Below, one piece after another: positions 58,240 through 64,000 of a DNA stretch of 64,000 nucleotides (its first letter is position 1; each line of letters begins with the position of its first letter). Position numbers and translations under genes: made by a program. The stretch covers positions 8,416 through 72,415 of the forward strand of contig ONKF01000017.1 in assembly GCA_900318335.1 (NCBI GenBank), read 5' to 3'. The notes beneath the pieces are model-generated. The model ran no database searches, was not told where the DNA came from, and worked only from the letters and a program-made list of their open reading frames with translations. This stretch comes from an uncultured Prevotellaceae bacterium (GTDB lineage Bacteria > Bacteroidota > Bacteroidia > Bacteroidales > Muribaculaceae).

Positions 58240-60198
58240 ATGTTCAGGAGACTCATACATAGCAATATTGGGGCTGCGGTGCTTAATATGCTGGTGGCCT
58301 ATCTCGTGTGGATGCTCTCGCGTGTGGCATTCTTCGCCGAGAACTGGTCGTCGTTTGCCCCCTATATGTCATGGTCGCTGTTCAAGAGCATGCTGCACGG
58401 CGCACTGGTGTTTGACACGTCGGCGCTGCTGTATGTCAACAGCCTGTACCTGGTGCTCATGCTGCTGCCCTTTCACCTCAAGGAGCGCAAGGGCTTCCAC
58501 AAGGGCCTGCGGTGGCTATTTGTGATCACCAATGCAGTGGGCATAGCCATGAACCTCATGGATGCCGTCTATTTCCAGTACACGGGCCGGCGCTCGACGG
58601 TGACCGTCTTTACCGAGTTCCAATCCGAGGGCAACATCATGTCCATCATCCTGACCGAGTTCCTCCACCACTGGTATCTGGTACTGGCGTTTATCGCTCT
58701 GGTTTTCATCCTGTGGCGTTGCTACACGCGTCCACGGCTCGAGGTTTACCGCTTTGGGCACCACTATTATATCTCCCAACTCATTGCCCTGCTGGTGATG
58801 ATTCCGCTGGCCATCGTCGGCATTCGCGGCAGTGTCACTGCGGGCACGCGCCCCATCACCATCAGCAATGCCAACCAGTTTGTCAACCGCCCCGTCGAGG
58901 CATCGGTGGTGCTGAACACTCCGTTCTCGATGATACGCAGCATCGGCAAGAAAGCCTTTGTCACGCCCGACTATATGCCTCGTGAACAGATGGAAGCCAT
59001 CTACAGCCCCGTCCACAACACGAGCGGCGACGATGTCCAGAACCGCTTGACCAAGAATGTGGTAATCCTCATCGTCGAGAGCATGGGCAAGGAGTACATC
59101 GGCTCATTGAATCCTGACCTGGACGGCGGCAATTACAAGGGCTATATGCCATTTATCGACAGCCTGCTCACCAAGTCCATGACCTATGAGCACAGCTTTG
59201 CCAACGGCCGCATCAGTATGGATGCCATGCCCTCGATCCTGTCGGGACTGCCCATGATGGTCGAGCCTATTTTCCTCACCCCCGCTTCGCTCAACGACGT
59301 GGACGGCATCGCGTCGATACTGGGCCGCGAGGGCTATTCCTCGGCCTTTTTCCATGGCGGGCACAACATCTCGATGGGCTTCAGCGCCTATGCCCACAGC
59401 ATCGGCTACGAGCACTATTACGGGCTGGACGAGTACTGCCAGTCGCCCAAATACGGCGGCATGGACGATTGGGACGGCAAGTGGGCCATCTGGGATGAGC
59501 CTTTCCTGCAATTCTCCCTCGATAATATCGACACGATGAAGCAACCCTTCCTCGCCACGGTGTTTACCGCCTCGTCCCACCACCCCTATAACGTGCCCGA
59601 GCAATACCGGGACTCGCTCATCAACGAGGGCCGACAACCCATCCACAAGTGCGTGCGTTATACCGATCTGGCCCTGCGGCGCTTCTTTGAGCGCGCCAGT
59701 CGTGAGCCGTGGTACCAGAACACCATCTTCGTCCTTGTGGCCGACCACACCAACCAAGCCACCCACGACGTCTATAAGACTGACCTGGGTCTGTACAGCA
59801 TCCCCATCATCTTCTTCACTCCCGACGGCTCGCTACCTCACCTAATCGATGCCGCCAGCATCGCACAGCAGACCGACATCACTCCCACGCTGCTGCACCT
59901 GCTGGGCTACAGCAAGCCCTACCTGGCCTTCGGTAACGACCTGCTGGCCGACAAGCCCGAAGACACATGGGCCTTCAGCTACAACGCGGGCATCTACCAG
60001 CTCGTGAAAGGTGACCTGATGCTGCAGTTCGACGGCACAAGGACCACTGCCGTCTATCGCTACAAGTCCGACCCGCTGCTGAAAGAGAACATGGTAGGGA
60101 AATTACCCGAACAGCAAGGCATGGAGCTATTCCTCAAGGCCATCATCCAGCAATACATGTCCCGCATGAACGAGAACCGCCTGTTGCCCAACAAGTAA
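58240..60198 (+). CDS. LTA-synthase-like membrane sulfatase-fold enzyme
   Basis: This 652-residue protein has about five N-terminal membrane spans (residues about 8-195) and an extracytoplasmic sulfatase/alkaline-phosphatase-fold domain. The catalytic phrases are VVILIVESMGKEYIGS (metal-binding Glu280), ANGRISMDAMPSILSGLP (nucleophile position Ser326; LtaS of Firmicutes has Thr), FHGGHNISMGF and VLVADHTNQ. In Gram-negative bacteria relatives transfer phosphoglycerol or phosphoethanolamine to glycans or lipids. It is directly coupled to the GH3-like gene (6 bp). Confidence 0.87.
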   Translation: MFRRLIHSNIGAAVLNMLVAYLVWMLSRVAFFAENWSSFAPYMSWSLFKSMLHGALVFDTSALLYVNSLYLVLMLLPFHLKERKGFHKGLRWLFVITNAVGIAMNLMDAVYFQYTGRRSTVTVFTEFQSEGNIMSIILTEFLHHWYLVLAFIALVFILWRCYTRPRLEVYRFGHHYYISQLIALLVMIPLAIVGIRGSVTAGTRPITISNANQFVNRPVEASVVLNTPFSMIRSIGKKAFVTPDYMPREQMEAIYSPVHNTSGDDVQNRLTKNVVILIVESMGKEYIGSLNPDLDGGNYKGYMPFIDSLLTKSMTYEHSFANGRISMDAMPSILSGLPMMVEPIFLTPASLNDVDGIASILGREGYSSAFFHGGHNISMGFSAYAHSIGYEHYYGLDEYCQSPKYGGMDDWDGKWAIWDEPFLQFSLDNIDTMKQPFLATVFTASSHHPYNVPEQYRDSLINEGRQPIHKCVRYTDLALRRFFERASREPWYQNTIFVLVADHTNQATHDVYKTDLGLYSIPIIFFTPDGSLPHLIDAASIAQQTDITPTLLHLLGYSKPYLAFGNDLLADKPEDTWAFSYNAGIYQLVKGDLMLQFDGTRTTAVYRYKSDPLLKENMVGKLPEQQGMELFLKAIIQQYMSRMNENRLLPNK

Positions 60199-60223
60199 TG
60201 CTCGAATGCTCGCTGCGCTCGCA

Positions 60224-60251
60224 GTTTAGAGTTTAGAGTTTAAAGTTTAGA
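60224..60251. repeat. Four 7-nt repeats (GTTTAGA type)
   Basis: GTTTAGA, GTTTAGA, GTTTAAA, GTTTAGA in direct order. Same unit type as in both susC-susD spacers. Confidence 0.8.
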
Positions 60252-60254
60252 GTA

Positions 60255-60341
60255 GCATCCGCGCACATTTTTCAAACAACATATCGTCCACGAATTCCTC
60301 GAATTAAGTGGAGGGCATCCGCGCACATTTTTCAAACAACA
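60255..60341. repeat. 27-bp direct repeat, two exact copies 60 bp apart
   Basis: Copies at 60255-60281 and 60315-60341 begin GCATCCGCGCACATTTTTCA and are identical. The 33 bp between them are unique. Confidence 0.9.
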
Positions 60342-60381
60342 ATAACAACAAGGAACAACCAAAACAACTCTTTTAATATAT

Positions 60382-60460
60382 AAAACAAGAAATACAAGAA
60401 GTACAATATTTTGATTATCAATAAATTGTATTTGTTGTATTTCTTGTTTTTTCTTTTTTG
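60382..60460 (+). terminator. Long A/T-rich hairpin with T-run
   Basis: Arms AAAACAAGAAATACAA (60382-60397) and its perfect complement (60435-60450), then an internal loop and ACAAT with ATTGT. On the plus strand TTCTTTTTTG follows. It may end the GH3/LTA-synthase-like transcript. Confidence 0.5.
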
Positions 60461-60479
60461 TTGTTTGATGAAAAAAGAA

Positions 60480-60509
60480 ATCCCCGGCAATCGGCTGATT
60501 GTCGAGGAC
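60480..60509 (-). terminator. Terminator of tRNA-Leu
   Basis: Stem of about 13 bp with one mismatch (CAATC-agcc-GATTG at the tip), followed on the minus strand by TTCTTTTTTC. Confidence 0.8.
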
Positions 60510-60516
60510 TCTCGTT

Positions 60517-60601
60517 TGGTGCCCAGGGCGGGACTCGAACCCGCACACCTTGCGGCACACGCACCTGAAACGTGCGCGTCTACCAATTCCGCCACCTGGG
60601 C
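60517..60601 (-). tRNA. tRNA-Leu (anticodon CAG)
   Basis: On the minus strand the sequence starts GCCCAGGTGGCGGAATTGGT and folds as a class II tRNA: acceptor stem GCCCAGG with CCTGGGC, D-arm, anticodon loop TTCAGGT (anticodon CAG), a long variable arm (TGCCGCAAGGTG), T-arm GCGGGTTCGAGTCCCGC, discriminator A, and an encoded CCA at 60519-60517. The long variable arm and anticodon identify leucine. A promoter box and a terminator frame it. Confidence 0.97.
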
Positions 60602-60638
60602 TGATGGCTTTGCGCAATTCGTTTTGCGTTTAGCGGTG

Positions 60639-60646
60639 CAAAGGTA
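60639..60646 (-). promoter_or_regulatory. -7 promoter box (TACCTTTG) for tRNA-Leu
   Basis: Perfect TAnnTTTG on the minus strand, 37 nt before the tRNA 5' end. Confidence 0.6.
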
Positions 60647-60793
60647 GTACTTTTTTTTAATATACAAGCATTTTGGCAAAAAAAATCCTAAAAAATCGCT
60701 TTTTCTCCCCATTTCCGCCAACAGAGAAGGCATTACCCGGGGGCTATATCATAAAAAAGCCGCACTGCAGTTGACAGATTTAAGGAAAAACAT

Positions 60794-60801
60794 TACCTTT
60801 G
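60794..60801 (+). promoter_or_regulatory. -7 promoter box (TACCTTTG) for the aminopeptidase
   Basis: Perfect TAnnTTTG, 52 nt before the ATG at 60854. Confidence 0.6.
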
Positions 60802-60853
60802 CTATTTCAATAGCGAATACTTTAACAACCTTATAAACTGAAGAACTTTAATT

Positions 60854-62254
60854 ATGTTTAGTAAAGAGACTTACATGGGTCGCCGCAACGAGTTGAAGAA
60901 GCTCGTGGGCGATGGCGTGATTCTGCTGTTCGGCAACAATGAGTCACCGTGCAACTATCCCAGCAATGCTTATTATCCCTTCCGCCAGGACTCGTCGTTC
61001 CTGTACTACTTTGGCCAGCAACGTGACGGCCTGGTAGGTGTGATCGACATCGACAACAATGTGGAGACACTGGTGGGCGACGACATCGACATCGAGGATA
61101 TCGTGTGGTATGGCTCGGTGGACAGTGTGGCCGACATGGCTGCCCAGGTGGGTGTCGCCAATTCCGCACCGATGAAGCAGTTGCAGGTCATCTGTGACGA
61201 GGCTCGGGCCAAGGGGCGCCGCATCCACTTCCTGCCGCCCTACCGCCACGACACCAAAATCCAGATTATGGACCTGCTGGGCATCCACCCCGACAAGCAG
61301 GCCGAGGCCGTATCCCACGACCTGCGCATGGCGGTAATCAACATGCGCTCGGTCAAGACGGCCGAGGAAATCGCCGAATTGGAGCGTGCTGCCGAGGTGG
61401 GCTACCTGATGCATACCACCGCGATGCGCCTCATCAAGCCTGGCGTAACCGAGAAATACATCGGCGGACAAATCGATGGCATCGCCGAGAGCTATGGCGC
61501 CAAGGTGAGCTTCGCCACCATCTTCTCACAACATGGCGAAATCATGCATGGCAACCCCTCGATGGCCCCGCTGGAGGCTGGAAGGCTCGCCCTGTGTGAC
61601 TGCGGTGCCGAGACAATGGAGTTCTACTGCAGCGACAACACGCGCACGATGCCCGTCAACGGCAAGTATGACCAGCGCCAGCTGGAGATCTACCGCATTG
61701 TTGAGGAGTGCCACGACCTGGCCCTGGGCATCTCCAAGCCTGGCATGAAGTATATGGATGTGCACATGGCCGTCTGCCGCCTGATGACCGAGCGCCTCAA
61801 GGAACTGGGCCTGATGAAGGGCGACGTTGACGAGGCCGTTGCTGCTGGTGCCCATGCCATGTTCCTGCCTCACGGCCTGGGTCACATGATGGGTATGGAC
61901 GTGCATGACATGGAAGGCTTGGGACAGATCTACGTGGGCTTTGACGAGGAGACACGTCCCAATCTCGACCAGTTCGGCACTAATTGCCTGCGCATGGGAC
62001 GCCGTCTGCAAGAGGGCTTTGTCGTGACCGACGAGCCGGGCATCTATTTCATCCCCGCCCTCATCGACGACTGGCGTGCCAGCGGTCACTGCGCCGAGTT
62101 CCTGAACTTTGATATGCTGGAGACCTACAAGGACTTTGGTGGCATCCGCATCGAGGACGACATCCTCATCACCGCCGACGGCTGCCGCTTCCTGGGCGAG
62201 AAACGCATCCCCTACCATCCCAAGGATGTCGAGGACTTCATGGCTGCCAACTAA
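60854..62254 (+). CDS. Xaa-Pro aminopeptidase (M24B, AMP_N plus pita-bread fold)
   Basis: This 466-residue cytosolic metallopeptidase removes N-terminal residues that precede proline. The N-terminal AMP_N domain starts with YMGRRNELKKLVGDGVILLFGN and has RQDSSFLYYFG. The catalytic domain has the metal ligands in LCDCGAETMEFYCSDNTRT (two Asp), LPHGLGHMMGMDVHD (His), VTDEPGIYFIP (Glu) and GGIRIEDDILIT (Glu), so all five ligands are there. Length is typical. It is alone, with its own promoter and terminator. Confidence 0.93.
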   Translation: MFSKETYMGRRNELKKLVGDGVILLFGNNESPCNYPSNAYYPFRQDSSFLYYFGQQRDGLVGVIDIDNNVETLVGDDIDIEDIVWYGSVDSVADMAAQVGVANSAPMKQLQVICDEARAKGRRIHFLPPYRHDTKIQIMDLLGIHPDKQAEAVSHDLRMAVINMRSVKTAEEIAELERAAEVGYLMHTTAMRLIKPGVTEKYIGGQIDGIAESYGAKVSFATIFSQHGEIMHGNPSMAPLEAGRLALCDCGAETMEFYCSDNTRTMPVNGKYDQRQLEIYRIVEECHDLALGISKPGMKYMDVHMAVCRLMTERLKELGLMKGDVDEAVAAGAHAMFLPHGLGHMMGMDVHDMEGLGQIYVGFDEETRPNLDQFGTNCLRMGRRLQEGFVVTDEPGIYFIPALIDDWRASGHCAEFLNFDMLETYKDFGGIRIEDDILITADGCRFLGEKRIPYHPKDVEDFMAAN

Positions 62255-62280
62255 TTGCGTCCAACGATAGAAACACATCA

Positions 62281-62313
62281 AAAACCCGCCTGATAATCGT
62301 CAGACGGGTTTTT
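62281..62313. terminator. Bidirectional terminator between aminopeptidase and zinc-ribbon gene
   Basis: Stem AAAACCCG with CGGGTTTT and an inner CTGA with TCAG; the A and T runs serve both strands. Confidence 0.85.
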
Positions 62314-62333
62314 AATATTTCTTTATCAGGGAT

Positions 62334-62915
62334 TTATACTGCAGTCTCGATACTTGCACCAGCAACAATGAAGTACACAAACACAATGATCAGCGCGGCA
62401 ATTATCGTATAGGCTACTATCTTGAATGTCCTGCTTGGCATCGTGCCATGCTGATGCAACCTGGGATGCATTGTGCTGTAGTGATGGGGCATTGCGCGAA
62501 GGTTGGCCTCGGCCGAACGCCGACGGGCAACAGGCTTCTCCTGCTTTTCTTCCACCACAGGCTCAGGTACCTTGACGGGTTCGGGCTCGGGCACGTGTTT
62601 AGGTTCGGGCTCGGGAGCAGGCTGCACCATGTCAAACGGTGCCTTCAGGTCGGCGCCGCAATAGGGGCAGAAACTGATGCCGCTGGGCAACTGCTTGCCA
62701 CAACTGTGACAGAACTTGGAATTATCCTGCTTGACCGTACCGGCATTGGCGGTGTGGCGGTAAGGGGCATCCGAGTCATCGCGCACGACGAGCACGCCGT
62801 TCTCATAGGTGCACACGGCAAGGCACTGAGGGCACACGACCTGGCAGTCGTGTATCACCAGCTCCTCTTGCGATACAGCCATCCATTTACTGCACTGTGG
62901 GCATTGTAATTCCAT
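62334..62915 (-). CDS. Double zinc-ribbon protein with C-terminal membrane anchor
   Basis: This 193-residue protein has two cysteine clusters: Cys5/Cys8 with Cys28/Cys31 (MELQCPQCSK ... CPQCLAVC) and Cys69/Cys72 with Cys83/Cys86 (CHSCGKQLPSGISFCPYCG, a classical zinc ribbon). A Pro/Glu-rich linker (about 95-125: PEPEPKHVPEPEPVKVPEPV) follows, then a basic stretch and one membrane span at about 165-186. It has no signal peptide, so it should be a C-tail-anchored protein with the ribbons in the cytoplasm. Function unknown; it may be a protein-protein adaptor. Confidence 0.75.
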   Translation of the reverse strand: MELQCPQCSKWMAVSQEELVIHDCQVVCPQCLAVCTYENGVLVVRDDSDAPYRHTANAGTVKQDNSKFCHSCGKQLPSGISFCPYCGADLKAPFDMVQPAPEPEPKHVPEPEPVKVPEPVVEEKQEKPVARRRSAEANLRAMPHHYSTMHPRLHQHGTMPSRTFKIVAYTIIAALIIVFVYFIVAGASIETAV

Positions 62916-62948
62916 TAATTACAGTCATTATTAGTCCTGACGTGGGGG

Positions 62949-62956
62949 CAAAGATA
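62949..62956 (-). promoter_or_regulatory. -7 promoter box (TATCTTTG) for the zinc-ribbon gene
   Basis: Perfect TAnnTTTG on the minus strand, 33 nt before the start codon. Confidence 0.55.
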
Positions 62957-63097
62957 ATGCTTTAATGCCAATGCTGCAAATATTTTTTCAGTCGATTTTG
63001 ACTCCAAAAAGGTCAAAACATGCTATATGAGGCTGCCAAAAATGCGCAAAAATCAAAAATAGTTGCTTTTTTGCTTTTCAATGTTAAGAATAACTAT

Positions 63098-63105
63098 TAC
63101 TTTTG
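63098..63105 (+). promoter_or_regulatory. -7 promoter box (TACTTTTG) for the TPR gene
   Basis: Perfect TAnnTTTG, 43 nt before the ATG at 63149; an earlier in-frame ATG at 63020 precedes the box and is not used. Confidence 0.6.
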
Positions 63106-63148
63106 CACCCGCAAAATTGTCGAAAACATTAAATTAACGCAAGATAAA

Positions 63149-63829
63149 ATGGCAAAAAAACAAGATCAAGGTGCCCGCACAACCCTCGAAGAGGTGAATG
63201 AATCCCTCTCGACTACGGCACAACGCATTGAAGAAAACAAAAAGTACATCAATTGGGCTCTCATCGCTATCGCAGTGATCGTGCTGCTGGCAGTGGGCTA
63301 CATCTATGGTATCCGCAACCCGAACCTGCAGAAGGCTAAGGACCAGATCGGTAAGGCTGACCTGGAGCTGATGCAAGGTAATCAGGATGAGGCATTGAAG
63401 AAATATGAGGCCGTGGCTGCTGAGTTTAGCAACAAGCCCGCCGAGCGCGCCCACCTGAATGCCGCCATCATCCAATACGAGAAGGGTGAGTATGAGAAGG
63501 CTGCTAAGCATCTGGAGGAGTACACCACCAATGGTAACCTTATCGGTCCCGCAAGCCAGTCGCTGCTGGGTGACTGCTACGTTAACCTCAAGAAGCTCGA
63601 CAAAGCCCTGGCCGCATTTGACAAGGCTATCAGCCTGGCTGGTGATAACGAGGCTTATGTTCCCGCTTTCATGATCAAGAAGGCAACCATCCTGCATGAG
63701 CAGAAGAAGTATGCCGACGAGGCTGCTATCTATCAGACCATCAAGGACAAGTATCCCACCTTTGGTCAGCAGACTGGTTTCGCTATCGACAAGTACTTGG
63801 AGCGTGCCAATGCACTTGCCGGCAAATAA
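63149..63829 (+). CDS. Membrane-anchored tetratricopeptide protein (YfgM-like)
   Basis: This 226-residue protein has a short cytoplasmic N-terminus (MAKKQDQGARTTLEEVNESL), one membrane span at about 34-53 (INWALIAIAVIVLLAVGYIY) and a periplasmic TPR domain with about three to four repeats (MQGNQDEALKKYEAVAAEF, YEKGEYEKAAKHLEEY, LKKLDKALAAFDKAISLAG, QKKYADEAAIYQTIKDKYP). The layout is like YfgM, which binds SecYEG and periplasmic chaperones in E. coli; that role here is inference. It is followed by a terminator and by pyrH. Confidence 0.87.
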   Translation: MAKKQDQGARTTLEEVNESLSTTAQRIEENKKYINWALIAIAVIVLLAVGYIYGIRNPNLQKAKDQIGKADLELMQGNQDEALKKYEAVAAEFSNKPAERAHLNAAIIQYEKGEYEKAAKHLEEYTTNGNLIGPASQSLLGDCYVNLKKLDKALAAFDKAISLAGDNEAYVPAFMIKKATILHEQKKYADEAAIYQTIKDKYPTFGQQTGFAIDKYLERANALAGK

Positions 63830-63855
63830 TCACCGAACATAATGATTCACTAAAT

Positions 63856-63895
63856 AAAGGGTTGGACAAAACAATGTTTTGTGCCAACCCTTTTT
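63856..63895 (+). terminator. Terminator of the TPR gene
   Basis: Stem AAAGGGTTGG with CCAACCCTTT and inner CAAAAC with GTTTTG around AAT, followed by TTTTT. Confidence 0.9.
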
Positions 63896-63921
63896 CTTTA
63901 CCTAAAAACAGAAACAAAACT

Positions 63922-64000
63922 ATGACACCGATTTATCATCGCATACTGCTCAAGCTCAGCGGCGAGTCGCTGGCTGCCGAGCAAGGTTCTGGCATCGACG
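63922..64000 (+). CDS. pyrH: UMP kinase, N-terminal part only (cut by window edge)
   Basis: The ATG at 63922 opens a frame that runs to the window end, giving 26 residues. YHRILLKLSGESLAAEQGSG matches the N-terminus of bacterial PyrH (amino-acid-kinase fold), where RILLKLSGE is the first strand and the phosphate-binding loop. PyrH makes UDP from UMP. The rest lies outside the window. Confidence 0.85.
   Translation, partial: MTPIYHRILLKLSGESLAAEQGSGID

Larger units (their letters stand above)
60199..60853. other. Intergenic region, 655 bp, with repeats and tRNA-Leu
   Basis: From left to right: four 7-nt repeats (60224-60251), a 27-bp direct repeat in two copies (60255-60281 and 60315-60341), an A/C-rich run, a long A/T hairpin (60382-60450), the tRNA-Leu terminator and gene, its promoter, and the promoter of the aminopeptidase gene. 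No protein gene is seen. Confidence 0.7.

Noticed and set aside
60240-60733. Minus-strand frames of 125 and 133 codons over the tRNA-Leu
   Set aside because: They run through the tRNA gene, its terminator and the direct repeats; no gene-like features.

Overview
The window looks like chromosomal DNA of a GC-rich Bacteroidales bacterium (Bacteroidota), most like Prevotellaceae or Muribaculaceae. The evidence is two SusC/SusD outer-membrane pairs, many lipoproteins of Bacteroidota type (DUF4923, DUF4369, Ig-like), a long-form IspG, a type I dockerin on a secreted protein, and the Bacteroidota sigma-ABfr -7 box TAnnTTTG (sometimes with TTTG about 20 bp upstream) in front of many genes. I saw no prophage, insertion sequence, CRISPR array or rRNA. 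Species assignment is inference.

Layout. 1-321: start of a secreted protein, cut by the window edge. 0.6-5.9 kb (+): HAD phosphatase, orphan histidine kinase with a metallo-beta-lactamase-fold enzyme, and a large Ig-like lipoprotein. 6.3-13.8 kb (-): CstA, then a SusD lipoprotein and a SusC transporter with an extra C-terminal coiled coil and OmpA-like domain. 14-21 kb (-): a probable rpoN / PAP2-like / ispG / DUF4369 lipoprotein operon, then dus with a DUF2807 gene. 21.3-26.4 kb (-): a 1279-residue mosaic secreted esterase-like protein with a dockerin, and a Cys/His/Lys protein built of 18-residue repeats. 26.5-35.6 kb: panB, MATE exporter, esterase, metG, an RsmF-like methyltransferase, gyrB. 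36-41.7 kb (+): a second SusC-OmpA / SusD pair. 41.8-42.0 kb: two 58-bp palindromic elements. 42-46 kb: glycosyltransferase, a possible 38-codon small gene, and two divergent membrane-anchored AraC regulators. 46.1-55 kb: QmcA/NfeD pair, ybeY-mnmG-apt-uvrC-nadK with two parS-like sites, and another glycosyltransferase. 55-64 kb: DUF4923 lipoprotein, a small secreted protein, GH3-like enzyme plus LTA-synthase-like enzyme, tRNA-Leu(CAG), Xaa-Pro aminopeptidase, zinc-ribbon membrane protein, TPR membrane protein, and the start of pyrH.

The main unusual feature is the pair of SusC transporters that carry a periplasmic coiled coil and an OmpA-like peptidoglycan-binding domain after the last barrel strand. 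In both loci the SusC end, an approximately 97-bp spacer of 7-nt repeats and the SusD start are nearly the same sequence. This predicts a nutrient transporter that is physically tied to the cell wall. Other notable points are a possible RNA switch upstream of the first SusC-OmpA gene, the two parS-like sites, the paired palindromes, the small ORF followed by a terminator in front of a glycosyltransferase, and the frequent placement of the -7 box only 5-8 nt before the start codon, which implies leaderless mRNAs.
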